Source: Aquarana catesbeiana (Eukaryota; Chordata; Amphibia; Anura; Ranidae). From it: a stretch of 64,000 nt of DNA. Below the pieces are notes generated by a model. It saw only the letters and a list, made by a program, of their open reading frames with translations. It ran no database searches and was not told where the DNA came from. The stretch is taken from assembly GCF_042186555.1 (NCBI RefSeq), contig NC_133328.1:497887106-497951105 (forward strand), written 5' to 3'. Positions 1 to 12,420 of the stretch are shown here, piece after piece. Made by a program: the position numbers and the translations under genes. How positions within the stretch are numbered: the stretch's first letter is position 1; each line of letters opens with the position of its first letter.

Positions 1-903
1 GAAAATGAGGGAGTGGCGGCAGTTTAGAAATCATGTTCTGATTTTCCAGCTTTTGTCATCTCCCACTCTAGTTTCCCCATTCATTCCTATGGGACCAATT
101 TCGCCGCAAAAACGACGATATTTCGTGAACCATTCGGCGAAACGTTCCACAAAGTAATAGCACACCATTCGGGAACAATCCGCTCGTTTCGGTATATTAC
201 TTGTCTCTGTAGTGTAAAAACTGTGGGAGGAGTCTACAAGCATTATCAAGTCTAGCAGATGAAGTCACATGCATTTGGGGTGTCTCAGCATCTTGTGTTT
301 ACAACCACTGTTTCCTAGCAATGCTCATGCCCTGTTTATGCTTCCCAAATACTACTTCATCAAAACTGCCCCATCAGAATTACCCCATCAAAACTGCCCC
401 ATCATAATCCTCTATTATAAATCAGTACATGGTGTGTCTGTCCCCTCCCCCGGGCTCTGTAATCAGAGCTGAGATGCTCCAGCCACCTCCCCCCCTGTGT
501 ATAACAGAAGCTTTGGTAACCATGGCAACAAAACAAACACAGTACACTCTGATTAATGGCTAAAATTTCCTGAAATGACCTCTAAACAAATGGCCGTATT
601 TTAAAAACTATACATCCTACAGCGAAGATCTTTATATTGTGAGAATCAGAATACCCAGACCTAGATTTTGATGTATAGTATGTCTCTGAAATATTAAAAT
701 TGAAGGCACGGTCGCAGTTTAGAAATTGCCCTTCAAATTTGAAGGGGCTAGAGTGTTGTTTCAATGAATGTCAATGGACGGTGTGAGTTGCAAACAAATG
801 GTCATATTGTGAAAACTATCAGGACTATGGCTTAGCCGTGGACATGTTTAGTGGCAGCAGGGATAGCTGAACGTTTTGATATAAGATTTGTGTAGGTGGG
901 CTT
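1..903. repeat. Recombinant short satellite unit (A/B hybrid)
   Basis: This unit is about half the usual length. It starts like half A (gaaaatgagggagtggcgg, then an A-type accattcggg near 165-172) but becomes half B after 184 (gctcgtttcgg, then gtctacaagcattatc). The intervening ~920 bp, including the T-rich tract, is absent. Unequal exchange between the homologous A and B halves, within about 168-184, explains it. Confidence 0.85.
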
Positions 904-2726
904 GAAAATGAGGGAGTGGCGGCAGTTTAGAAATCATGTTCTGATTTTTCAGCTTTTGTCACCTCCCACTCTAGCTTCCCCATTCATTCCTATGGGACCA
1001 ATTTCGCCGCAAAAACAACGATATTTTGTGAACCATTCGGCGAAATGTTCCACAAAATAATAGCACACCATTCGGGAACAATCCGCACGTTTCGGTACAT
1101 TACTTGTCTAGGTGGTGTAAAAACTGTGGGAGGAGTTAGGGTGGTAAATTTGGCTATAATAATAATAATAACTAGAAAAGGTACAATTTCTGGGGAAATT
1201 GTGAAAGTGTTCTTGCCTCTACAACTGGAGTGGGCGGAGTAACTGGGTGGGGTGGAGTGGCTTGAGTAACTGTGAAAAGTGTTAAAAAGCTTAATATTTT
1301 AAAAAGTATAAATAGTAGTAAAAAAGTTCCATCATTCGCTGAAAGAGCTGAACATTTTTTTCAAAAGTAATTTTTTTTTTCAAAAATGAATTTTTTTTAA
1401 TCAAAAATGATTTTTTTTTCTTCAAAAATGATTTTTTTTTTTCAAAAGTAATTTTTTTTTTCAAAGGTAATTTTTTTTTTCAAAATGAATTTTTTTATTT
1501 CAAAAATATTTTTTTTTTCGAAATTATTATTTTTTTTAAAGTAATTTTTTTTTTCAAAAATAATTTTTTTTTTTCAAAAATATTTTTTTTTTCAAATATA
1601 TTTTTTTTTCAAAAATAATTTTTTTTTTTAAAAGTAATTTTTTTTTCAAAAATATTTTTTTTTTTCAAAAATAATTTTTTTTTTTCAAAAATTATTTTTT
1701 TACTTTTTTCAAAAATTATTTTTTTACTTTTTTCAAAAATTATTTTTTTACTTTTTTCAAAAATTATTTTTTTTTTCAAAAATATTTTTTTTTTTACATG
1801 GGGCGGTCATAATGTTTTGGCTGATCATGGGGTGGTCATAATGTTTTGGTTGATCATGGGGTTGTCAGCTTTTGTCACTTCCCACTCTAGTTTTGAACAT
1901 TTCGCCATTCATTCCTATGGGACCAATTTCGCCGCAAAAACGTCATTTCGTGGACCATTCGGCAAAACATTCCACAAAGTAATAACACACCAATCGGGAA
2001 CAATCCGCTCGTTTCGGTATATTATTTGTCTCTGTAGTGTGAAAACTGTGGGAGGAGTCTACAAGCATTATCAAGTCTAGCAGATGAAGTCACATGCATT
2101 TGGGGTGTCTCAGCATCTTGTGTTTACAACCACTGTTTCCTAGCAACGCTCATGCCCTGTTTATGCTTCCCAAATACTGCTTCATCAAAACTGCCCCATC
2201 AGAATTACCCATCAAAACTGCCCCATCATATTCCTCTATTATAAATCAGTACATGGTGTGTCTGTCCCCTCCCCCGGGCTCTGTAATCAGCTGAGATGCT
2301 CCAGCCACCTCCCCCCCTGTGTATAACAGAAGCTTTGGTAACCATGGCAACAAAACAAACACTAACAGTACACTCTGATTAATGGCTAAAATTTCCTGAA
2401 ATGACCTCTAAACAAATGGCCGTATTTTAAAAACTATACATCCTACAGCGACGATCTTTATATTGTGAGAATCACAAGACCCAGACCTAGATTTTGATGT
2501 ATAGTATGTCTCTGAAATATTAAAAATGAAGGCACAGTCGCAGTTTAGAAGCCCTTCAAATTTGGAGGGGGCTAGAGTGTAGTTTCAATGAATGTCAATG
2601 GACGGCGTGAGTTGCAAACAAATGGTCATATTGTGAAAACTATCAGGACTATGGCTTAGCCGTGGACATGTTTAGTGGCAGCAGGGATAGCTGAACGTTT
2701 TTGATATAAGATTTGTGTAGGTGGGC
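904..2726. repeat. Satellite unit 2
   Basis: This is a full unit of 1823 bp. It is shorter than the next two because it lacks the ~50-bp segment with the 12-bp-arm palindrome: here the run of taa triplets joins directly to actagaaaagg near 1165. Order: half A, T-rich tract (about 1355-1795), doubled 26-bp motif (1798-1855), half B. Confidence 0.88.
1355..1795. repeat. T-rich minisatellite in satellite unit 2
   Basis: Degenerate tandem repeat of about 15-22 bp: a run of 7-12 T followed by caaaaatga, caaaagtaa or caaaaataa. The same tract occurs at about 3235-3665 and 5102-5532 with slightly different copy order, so it expands and contracts within the larger unit. Confidence 0.85.
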
Positions 2727-4601
2727 TTGAAAATGAGGGAGTGGCAGCAGTTTAGAAATCATGTTCTGATTTTCCAGCTTTTGTCATCTCCCACTCTAGT
2801 TTCCCCATTCATTCCTATGGGACCCAATTTCGCCGCAAAACGACGATATTTTGTGAACCATTCGGCGAAACGTTCCACAAAGTAATAGCACACCATTCGG
2901 GAACAATCCGCACGTTTCGGTATATTACTTGTCTATGTAGTGTAAAAACTGTGGGAGGAGTTAGGGTGGTAAATTTGGCTATAATAATAAGAATAATATA
3001 TATGTGAGATAACAGTAAGTGGTCTTGCTATGCAAGAACACTTAATAACTAGAAAAGGTACAATTTCTGGGGAAATTGTGAAAGTGTTCTTGCCTCTACA
3101 ACTGGAGTGGGCGGAGTAACTGGGTGGGGTGGAGTGGCTTGAGTAACTGTGAAAAGTGTTAAAAAGCTTAATATTTTAAAAAAGTATAAATAGTAGTAAA
3201 AAAGTTCCATCATTCGCTGAAAGAGCTGAACATTTTTTTCAAAAGTAATTTTTTTTTTCAAAAATGAATTTTTTTTAATTAAAAATTATTTTTTTTTCTT
3301 CAAAAATGATTTTTTTTTTCAAAAGTAATTTTTTTTTTCAAAGGTAATTTTTTTTTTCAAAAATGAATTTTTTTATTTCAAAAATAATTTTTTTTTCGAA
3401 ATTATTATTTTTTTTAAAGTAATTTTTTTTTCAAAAATAATTTTTTTTTTTCAAAAATACTTTTTTTTTTCAAATATATTTTTTTTTCAAAAATAATTTT
3501 TTTTTTAAAAGAAATTTTTTTTTCAAAAATATTTTTTTTTTTTCAAAAATAATTTTTTTTTTTTTCAAAAATATTTTTTTTTTTCAAAAATGATTTTTTT
3601 TTTTCAAAAATTATTTTTTTACTTTTTTCAAAATTTTTTTTTTTTTTCAAAAATATATATTTTTTTACATGGGGCGGTCATAATGTTTTGGCTGATCATG
3701 GGGTGGTCATAATGTTTTGGCTGATCATGGGGTTGTCAGCTTTTGTCACTTCCCACTCTAGTTTTGAACATTTCGCCATTCATTCCTATGGGACCAATTT
3801 CGCAGCAAAAACGTCATTTCGTGGACCATTCGGCGAAACATTCCACAAAGTAATAACACATCAATCGGGAACAATCCGCTCGTTTCGGTATATTACTTGT
3901 CTCTGTAGTGTAAAAACTGTGGGAGGAGTCTACAAGCATTATCAAGTCTAACAGATGAAGTCACATGCATTTGGGGTGTCTCAGCATCTTGTGTTTACAA
4001 CCACTGTTTCCTAGCAACGCTCATGCCCTGTTTATGCTTCCCAAATACTGCTTCATCAAAACTGCCCCATCAGAATTACCCCATCAAAACTGCCCCATCA
4101 TATTCCTCTATTATAAATCAGTACATGGTGTGTCTGTCCCCTCCCCCGGGCTCTGTAATCAGCTGAGATGCTCCAGCCGCCTCCCCCCTGTGTATAACAG
4201 AAGCTTTGGTAACCATGGCAACAAAACAAACACTAACAGTACACTCTGATTAATGGCTAAAATTTCCTGAAATGACCTCTAAACAAATGGCCGTATTTTA
4301 AAAACTATACATCCTACAGCGAAGATCTTTATATTGTGAGAATCACAAGACCCAGACCTAGATTTTGATGTATAGTATGTCTCTGAAATATTAAAAATGA
4401 AGGCACGGTCGCAGTTTAGAAATTGCCCTTCAAATTTGGAGGGGGCTAGAGTGTAGTTTCAATGAATGTCAATGGACGGCGTGAGTTGCAAACAAATGGT
4501 CATATTGTGAAAACTGTCAGGACTATGGCTTAGCCGTGGACATGTTTAGTGGCAGCAGGGATAGCTGAACGTTTTGATATAAGATTTGTGTAGGTGGGCT
4601 T
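2727..4601. repeat. Satellite unit 3
   Basis: This full unit of 1875 bp is nearly identical to unit 4. It carries one copy of the palindrome segment at 3017-3043, the T-rich tract at about 3235-3665, and half B from about 3735. Confidence 0.9.
3017..3043. repeat. Short palindrome with 12-bp arms
   Basis: Arms aagtggtcttgc and gcaagaacactt pair across a 3-base tat loop with one mismatch. It sits in a ~50-bp segment with flanking taata repeats. The same palindrome is at 4890-4916, 6760-6786 and 6812-6838, and is missing from the first full unit. It behaves like a tiny mobile or duplicable hairpin; no coding content. Confidence 0.7.
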
Positions 4602-6471
4602 GAAAATGAGGGAGTGGCGGCAGTTTAGAAATCATGTTCTGATTTTCCAGCTTTTGCCATCTCCCACTCTAGTTTCCCCATTCATTCCTATGGGACCAAT
4701 TTCGCCGCAAAAATGACGATATTTCGTGAACCATTCGGCGAAACGTTCCACAAAGTAATAGCACACCATTCGGGAACAATCCGCACGTTTCGGTATATTA
4801 CTTGTCTATGTAGTGTAAAAACTGTGGGAGGAGTTAGGGTGGTAAATTTGGCTATAATAATAAGAATAATATATATGTGAGATAACAGTAAGTGGTCTTG
4901 CTATGCAAGAACACTTAACTAGAAAAGGTACAATTTCTGGGGAAATTGTGAAAGTGTTCTTGCCTCTACAACTGGAGTGGGCGGAGTAACTGGGTGGGGT
5001 GGAGTGGCTTGAGTAACTGTGAAAAGTGTTAAAAAGCTTAATATTTTAAAAAGTATAAATAGTAGTAAAAAAGTTCCATCATTCGCTGAAAGAGCTGAAC
5101 ATTTTTTTCAAAAGTAATTTTTTTTTTTCAAAAATGAATTTTTTTTAATCAAAAATGATTTTTTTTTCTTCAAAAATGATTTTTTTTTTCAAAAGTAATT
5201 TTTTTTTTCAAAGGTAATTTTTTTTTTCAAAAATGAATTTTTTTATTTCAAAAATAATTTTTTTTTCGAAATTATTATTTTTTTTAAAGTAATTTTTTTT
5301 TCAAAAATAATTTTTTTTTTTCAAAAATATTTTTTTTTTCAAATATATTTTTTTTTCAAAAATAATTTTTTTTTTAAAAGAAATTTTTTTTTCAAAAATA
5401 TTTTTTTTTTTCAAAAATATTTTTTTTTCAAAAATATATATTTTTTTTTTTTCAAAAATGATTTTTTTTTTCAAAAATTATTTTTTTACTTTTTTCAAAA
5501 ATTTTTTTTTTTTTCAAAAATATTTTTTTTTTTACATGGGGCGGTCATAATGTTTTGGCTAATCATGGGGTGGTCATAATGTTTTGGCTGATCATGGGGT
5601 TGTCAGCTTTTGTCACCTCCCACTCTAGTTTTGAACATTTTGCCATTCATTCCTATGGGACCAATTTCGCCGCAAAAACGTCATTTCGTGGACCATTCGG
5701 CTAAACATTCCACAAAGTAATAACACACCAATCGGGAACAATCCGCTCGTTTCGGTATATTACTTGTCTCTGTAGTGTGAAAACTGTGGGAGGAGTCTAC
5801 AAGCATTATCAAGTCTAGCAGATGAAGTCACATGCATTTGGAGTGTCTCAGCATCTTGTGTTTACAACCACTGTTTCCTAGCAACGCTCATGCCCTGTTT
5901 ATGCTTCCCAAATACTGCTTCATCAAAACTGCCCCATCAGAATTACCCCATCAAAACTGCCCCATCATATTCCTCTATTATAAATCAGTACATGGTGTGT
6001 CTGTCCCCTCCCCCGGGCTCTGTAATCAGAGCTGAGATGCTCCAGCCACCTCCCCCCCTGTGTATAACAGAAGCTTTGGTAACCATGGCAACAAAACAAA
6101 CACTAACAGTACACTCTGATTAATGGCTAAAATTTCCTGAAATGACCTCTAAACAAATGGCCGTATTTTAAAAACTATACATCCTACAGCGAAGATCTTT
6201 ATATTGTGAGAATCACAAGACCCAGACCTAGATTTTGATACATAGTATGTCTCTGAAATATTAAAAATGGAGGCACAGTCGCAGTTTAGAAATTGCCCTT
6301 CAAATTTGGAGGGGGCTAGAGTGTAGTTTCAATGAATGTCAATGGACGGCGTGAGTTGCAAACAAATGGTCATATTGTGAAAACTATCAGGACTATAGCT
6401 TAGCCGTGGACATGTTTAGTGGCAGCAGGGATAGCTGAACGTTTTGATATAAGATTTGTGTAGGTGGGCTT
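4602..6471. repeat. Satellite unit 4
   Basis: This full unit of 1870 bp carries one palindrome segment at 4890-4916, the T-rich tract at about 5102-5532, and half B from about 5605. Confidence 0.9.
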
Positions 6472-6841
6472 GAAAATGAGGGAGTGGCAGCAGTTTAGAA
6501 ATCATGTTCTGATTTTTCAGCTTTTGTCATCTCCCACTCTAGTTTCCCTATTCATTCCTATGGGACCAATTTCGCCGCAAAAACGACGATATTTCGTGAA
6601 CCATTCGGCGAAACGTTCCACAAAGTAATAGCACACCATTCGGGAACAATCCGCACGTTTCGGTATATTACTTGTCTATGTAGTGTAAAAACTGTGGGAG
6701 GAGTTAGGGTGGTAAATTTGGCTATAATAATAAGAATAATATATATGTGAGATAACAGTAAGTGGTCTTGCTATGCAAGAACACTTAATAATATATATGT
6801 GAGATAACAATAAGTGGTCTTGCTATGCAAGAACACTTAAT
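6472..6841. repeat. Terminal partial satellite unit
   Basis: Only half A is present. It ends in two tandem copies of the palindrome segment (palindromes at 6760-6786 and 6812-6838) and then runs straight into A-rich sequence of a TTAA-type repeat. The array boundary lies exactly after the duplicated palindrome. Confidence 0.85.
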
Positions 6842-9030
6842 GATTAAAAAAAAAATGAAAGGAACAGTTTAAAAATAAGATAAAAAAAGCAAAAAAATAA
6901 TAAAGAAAAAAAAAATAAAGCACCCCTGTCGCCCCCTGCTCTCGCACTAAGGCGAACGCAAGCGTTGGTCTGTCGTCAAATGTAAACAGCAATTGCACCA
7001 TGCATGTGAGGTATCACCGCGAAGGTCAGATCAAGGGCAGTAATTTTAGCAGTAGACCTCCTCTGTAAATCTAAAGTGGTAACCTGTAAAGGCTTTTAAA
7101 GGCTTTTAAAAATGTATTTAATTTGTTGCCACTGCACGTTTGTGCACAATTGTAAAGCATGTCATGTTTGGTATCCATGTACTCGGCCTAAGATCATCTT
7201 TTTTATTTCATCAAACATTTGGGCAATATAGTGTGTTTTAGTGCATTAAAATTTTAAAAAAGTGTGTTTTTTCCCCAAAAAATGCGTTTGAAAAATCGCT
7301 GCGCAAATACTGTGTGAAAAAAAAAATGAAACACCCACCATTTTAATCTGTAGGGCATTTGCTTTAAAGAATATATATAATATTTGGGGGTTTCAAAATA
7401 ATTTTCTTGCAAAAAAAAATAATTTTTTCATGTAAACAAAAAGTGTCAGAAAGGACTTTGTCTTCAAGTGGTTAGAAGAGTGGGTGATGTGTGACATAAG
7501 CTTCTAAATGTTGTGCATAAAATCCCAGGACAGTTCAAAACCCCCCCAAATGACCCCATTTTGGAAAGTAGACACCCCAAGCTATTTGCTGAGAGGCATG
7601 TCGAGTCCATGGAATATTTTATATTGTGACACAAGTTGCGGGAAAGAGACAATTTTTTTTTTTTGCACAAAGTTGTCACTAAATGATATATTGCTCGAAC
7701 AGGCCATGGGAATATGTGAAATTACACCCCAAAATACATTCTGTTGCTTCTCCTGAGTACAGGGATACCAAATGTGTGAGACTTTTTGGGAGCCTAGTCG
7801 CGTACGGGACCCCGAAAACCAAGCACTGCCTTCAGGCTTTCTAAGGGCGTAAATTTTTGATTTCACTCTTCACTGCCTATCACAGTTTCGGAGGCCATGG
7901 AACGCCCAGGTGGCACAAACCCCCCCTAATGACCCCATTTTGGAAAGTAGACACCCTAAGCTATTTGCTGAGAGGTATAGTGAGTATTTTGCAGACCTCA
8001 CTTTTTGTCACAAAGTTTTGAAAATTGAAAAAAGAAAAAAAAATGTTTTTTCTTGTCTTTCTTCATTTTCAAAAACAAATGAGAGCTGCAAAATACTCAC
8101 CATGCCTCTCAGCAAATAGCTTGGGGTGTCTACTTTCCAAAATGGGGTCATTTGGGGGGGGGGGGGGGGGTTTATGCCATCTGGGCATTTTATGGCCTTC
8201 AAAACTGTGATAGGTAGTGAGGAGTGAAATCAAAAATTTACACCCTTAGAAATCCTGAAAGCGGTGATTGGTTTGCGGGGCCCCGTACGCGGCTAGGCTC
8301 CAAAAAGTCCCACACATGTGGTATCCCCGTACTCAGGAGAAGCAGCTAAATGTATTTTGGGGTGCAATTCCACATATGCCCATGGTCTCTGTGAGCAATA
8401 TATCATTTAGTGACAACTTTTTGTAATTTTTTTTTTTTTTGTCATTATTCTATCACTTGGGACAAAAAAAATAATATTCAATGGGCTCAACATGCCTCTC
8501 AGCAATTTCCTTGGGGTGTCTACTTTCCAAAATAGGGTCATTTGGGGGGGTTTTGTACTGTCCTGCCATTTTAGCCCCTCAAGAAATGATATAGGCAGTC
8601 ATAAACTAAAAGCTGTGTAAATTCCAGAAAATGTACCCTAGTTTGTAGACGCTATAACTTTTGCGCAAACCAATAAATATACGCTTATTGACATTTTTTT
8701 TTACCAAAGACATGTGGCCGAATACATTTTGGCCTAAATGTATGACTAAAATTGAGTTTATTGGATTTTTTTTATAACAAAAAGTAGAAAATATCATTTT
8801 TTTTCAAAGTTTTCAGTCTTTTTCCGTTTATAGCGCAAAAAATAAAAGCTGCAGAGGTGATCAAATACCATCAAAAGAAAGCTCTATTTGTGGGAAGAAA
8901 AGGACGCAAATTTCATTTGGGTACAGCATTGCATGACCGCGCAATTAGCCGTTAAAGCGACGCAGTGCCAAATTGTAAAAAGTGCTCTGGTCAGGAAGGG
9001 GGTAAATCCTTCCGGGGCTGAAGTGGTTAA
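6842..9030 (-). mobile_element. TTAACCACTT-type element, 5'-truncated copy
   Basis: On the - strand this starts TTAACCACTTCAGCCCCGG at 9030. Matching starts occur at 55441 and 57962 (+ strand), so the family has TTAA-ended termini (TTAACCACTT...AAGTGGTTAA). TTAA ends are typical of piggyBac-type insertion, but no transposase is visible and the class is inferred. The interior includes a long foldback (7500-8600) and a segment (about 6930-7140) that reappears on the opposite strand at 15050-15290. The far end is replaced by the satellite array. No open frame of note. Confidence 0.65.
7500..8600. repeat. Long imperfect inverted repeat (foldback)
   Basis: Left and right arms of roughly 500 bp are reverse complements around a centre near 8040. 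Examples: gtgagtattttgcag (7979) with ctgcaaaatactcac (8086), and gtacgggaccccgaaaacc (7803) with the ggggccccgtacgcgg region (8277). Each arm also contains two copies of the ccattttggaaagtagacac block, so it occurs four times (about 7551, 7925, 8105 and 8490), twice per orientation. A G17 run lies at 8155-8171. Confidence 0.8.
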
Positions 9031-9517
9031 AGGTGACCTAAACTCAAATATGTAAATCTTATAAACGTCGAAAATGTTAATCGGGCCTAAATAGCACCCT
9101 TAAAAAAATGTAATTTTTTAAAATTCTGCTAAAAAAGCAGTGTGCACTTCCGATGCTCTGAGGCTCTTAGATGTACTATGTCCATAGTGTAAAAGGAAGC
9201 TGTAGCTTAGGACCTACAGATAATCATCTTCCTACTTCATTCATTCTGTGGATCTAGGTTTCCTACACCTATCCCGTTACTTCTTAATCATTACCCCAAC
9301 TAGCATCAGATCACCACACACACTGGAATTTTCCCCAACGATGTTGTATAACTTTTGATAATACATTTACAAATTCTTGGCCTGTATTGTGGCTCTTTAA
9401 TTCAATTGATCTTTTTTGCAGAAAAATAAAAGGTAAATGTAGGAACATTCACTTGCCTAGATTCACCTGCACTTGTTTACATGCAAAAAAGGTGCATTTT
9501 ATTTTTCAACACACATA
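9031..9517. other. Intergenic, no gene seen
   Basis: AT-rich sequence between the TTAA-type element and the Tc1-like element. It begins aaggtgacctaaactc immediately after the TTAA, which may start another small TTAA-ended repeat. I see no open frame or RNA gene. Confidence 0.5.
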
Positions 9518-11119
9518 CAATGCCTTGACAATGTATTCATACCTCTTGACATTCTCCACATTTTGTCATGTTACAGCTAAAAACGTAAATGTATTTTTTG
9601 GGGATTTTATTTGATAGACCAACACAAAGTGGCACATAATTGTGAAGTGGAAGGAAAATGATGAGTGGTTTTCAATTGTTTTTACAAATAAATATCTGAA
9701 AAGTGTGGCGTGCATTTGTATTCAGCCCCCTTTACTCTGATACCCCTAACTAAAATCTATTGGAACCAATTGCCTTCAGAAGTCACTTAATTAGTAAATA
9801 GAGTCCACCTGTGTATAATTTAATTTCAATATAAATACAGCTGTTCTGTGAAGCCCTCAGAGGTTTGTCAAAGAACCTTAGTGAACAAACAGCATCATGA
9901 AGGCCAAGGAACACACCAGACAGGTCAGGGATAAAGTTGTGGAGAAGTTTAAAGCAGGATTAGGTTACAAACAAATATCCCAAGCTTTGAACATCTCTCA
10001 GAGCACTGTTCAATCCATCATCCAAAAATGGAAAGAATATGGCACAACTGCAAACCTGCTAAAACATGGCTGTTCACCTAATCTGACAGGCCGGGCAAGG
10101 AGAACATTAATCAGAGAAGCAGCCAAGAGGACCATGGTAACTCTGGAGGAGCTACAATGATCCACAGCTCAGTGGGAAGAATCTGCCTATTAGTTGTGCA
10201 CTCCACAAATCTGGCCTTTATGGAAGAGTGTCAAGAAGAAAGCCACTGTTGAAAGAAAGCCATAAGAAGTCCCATTTGCAGTTTGCGAGAAGCCACGTGG
10301 GGGACACAACAAACACGTGGAAGAAGGTGCTCTGGTCAGATGAGACCAAAATTGAGCTTTCTGTCCTAAAAGCAAAACGCTATGTGTGGCAGAAAAACAA
10401 CACTACACATCATCCTTAACAAACCATTCCCCATCGTGAAATATGGTGGTGGTAGCATCATGTTGTAGGGATGCTTTTGTTCAGCAGGGACAGGGAAGCT
10501 GGACATAGTTGATGTGAAGATGGATGGAGCCAAATACAGGGCAATCTTAGACGAAAACCTGTTAGAGTCTGAAAAAGACTTAAGACTGGGGCGGAGGTTC
10601 ACCTTCCAGCAGGACAATGACCCTAAACATACAGCCAGAGCTACAATGGAATGGTTTAGGACAGTGCATATTTGTGTGTTAGAATGGCCTACCCAAAGTC
10701 CAGACCCAAATCCAATTGAGAATCTGTGGCAAGACTTGAAAATTGCCGTTCACGGACGCTCTTCATCCAATCTTACAGAGCTTGAGTTATTTTGCAAAGA
10801 AAATTGGGCAAAAATGTCACTCTCTAGATGTGCAAAGCTGGTAAAGACATCCCCAAAAAGACTTGCAGCTGTAATTGCAGTGAAAGGTGGTTCTACAAAG
10901 TATTGACTGGGCTGAATACAAATGCAAGCCACACTTATCACATATTTATTTGTAAAAAATGTTGAAAACCATTTATCATTTTCCTTCCACTTCACAATTA
11001 TGTGTCACTTTGTGTTGGTCTATCACATAAAATTCCAATAAAATACATTTAAGTTTTTGTTTGCATCATGACAAAATGTGGAAAATTTCAAGGGGTATGA
11101 ATACTTTTTCAAGGCACTT
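9518..11119 (+). mobile_element. Tc1-like DNA transposon, family A, copy 1
   Basis: Ends are inverted: tgccttgacaatgtattc near 9521 mirrors gaatactttttcaaggca near 11099. Inverted repeats run about 200 bp, with the inner part ggaaggaaaatgatgagtgg (about 9650) matching the inverse near 10975. The left flank is TA (9516-9517), the Tc1 target site; the right TA is mutated. The length of 1.6 kb is standard for Tc1/mariner. It encloses one transposase reading region, disrupted. A second copy of the family is split across 35212-54720. Confidence 0.92.
9897..10906 (+). pseudogene. Tc1-like transposase, disrupted
   Basis: It would encode a DD34E transposase that cuts and re-inserts the element. The N-terminal paired-like helix-turn-helix is clear (KAGLGYKQISQALNISQSTV). 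The catalytic motifs follow: first Asp in LWSDET (about 10337), second Asp in QDNDPKHTA (about 10614), and Glu in PNPIENLWQDLK (about 10725). The product is broken: a TGA at 10158 ends the first 87 codons, the middle part continues in another frame (10228-10419), a TAG interrupts the expected LWG near 10467, and the last 130 codons (10514-10906) lie in a third frame. It is a dead gene with all domains recognisable. The start at 9897 gives MKAKEHTRQ, typical of this family. Confidence 0.9.
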
Positions 11120-12420
11120 TCTCAATGGCTTAAAGCTCTACTAAACCTAAAAACAAAAATTTAACATGTTTCAGGCTGGGTTCACATCTCCATGCGGAGC
11201 AGCTCACAGCAGGGTCCGATGCTTTCCTGTTCACCATTTCAGGTCCGATTTCGGTCTGAATTTTTGGCTGAATTTGGACCTAAAACAGACCAGAAGATGC
11301 ACAGGACTCCTGTGCAATTCGCCCTGCAGCCGTCCCGGAGCTGTGTGGACCGGCTCCATTAATGGGCAATGGAGAAGCTGCTGATGGGCACTGTGGGGGC
11401 TGCCTTTATGGGTACTTGTGAGGCTGCAGATGGGCACTGATCAGGCTGCATTGATGGACTGTGACCCTTATTTTGCTTCAAAGTTCTTTATTTAAAATTT
11501 AAGTTTTTTTCCTGAAACTTCCCTCTTAAAATGAAGGTGCGTGTTATACACCTGTGCATATTATATGTCGATAAATATGCTATATCCAAATAACACGCCC
11601 AAGCTCATCCTTAGTCCTGAGTGGCACTCAGGGATTCTTTGGGGGCCACAAATGATATATATATCCAAATAATGCGCCCAAGCTCATCTCTTCACCACGC
11701 ACAACCACAAAGGCAAGATAATTCTTGTTGGGCAGTGTATAAGTGCTCGGACGAACACACTTAGACCGAATTTAAATGGTTCAAAGAATGTCAGGCAAAA
11801 GGGTCAACTCTCACGCATGTTCACTTCATCAAATCTGGCCCTCTTTGAAAAAAGTTTGGACATCCCTGCTCTAGAAGTTTTCTCATTCTGGCATGCATGA
11901 GGATACCCAATATGTGTCACGTACTTGTTGTTTACATAACTATGCATTTTCTAGGGGTATGAATGTTGAGGTATGTGGTGCATGGGAGCAGGATGTGGGT
12001 CCCCTAAAGCTTTTTAAATGTATTGTATTAACCTTTTTTTTTTTTTTTTTTTTTTTATTAACTATTTGCTATCACAATGGGGCTAACAATAGTGTAGGAA
12101 GGTTATAGTACCTCTTTATGGAGACATCATAGGTCTATTAAAGTACTGATGTCTCCCCTGCACTTCTTCCAAACAAATGGAGTACTGCCTGGCGGCTGGC
12201 AGGCAGAATTTGACAGCCACACTCATGGGGCACCATACAGCCTTCCTGACGAGGCCCCACCACCCCCGCTTCAACCCCCACCCCAGGGTGCAGCGGAACA
12301 TTGGCCCTAGCTTTATGCGCCTATGCCCCTTGCTGGGACAAGGTCATCTAGAGCCGAGAGTGAACATGCCAAATTGCACCTCCCCCCCCCAAAATGTATG
12401 AGCAATATGTGTCAGCAAAA
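11120..12420. other. Decayed repeats, no gene seen
   Basis: From 11172 there is a ggctgggttcacatctcc segment, then degenerate gatgggcactg units (11385-11470) similar to the minisatellite at 58150-58375. After that comes mixed unique-looking DNA with a T19 run near 12037-12056. The first part is probably a decayed non-autonomous transposon. No convincing coding region. Confidence 0.45.

Larger units (their letters stand above)
1..6841. repeat. Satellite array, ~1.87 kb unit
   Basis: Five successive copies of the same block begin at 1, 904, 2727, 4602 and 6472, giving spacings of 903, 1823, 1875 and 1870 bp. Each full unit has a half A (the block start to the ggaggagttaggg region), a T-rich minisatellite, a doubled ~26-bp motif (tcatggggtggtcataatg), and a half B related to A over ~190 bp. 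Both halves share the stretch around cctatgggaccaatttcgcc and the stretch gtgtaaaaactgtgggagg. No long open frame is conserved, so the short open frames inside look like chance. The array is truncated by the window edge on the left and abuts a TTAA-type element on the right. Confidence 0.93.

Noticed and set aside
1355..1795. CRISPR-like array
   Set aside because: Repeats are T-tract minisatellite units without conserved repeats or unique spacers, in a eukaryotic context.
3688..3951. Repeated 87-codon open frame in satellite units (also 1817-2080)
   Set aside because: It recurs because the satellite is repeated. The other half-units and unit 4 do not keep the frame, there is no domain, and neighbouring frames are equally open.
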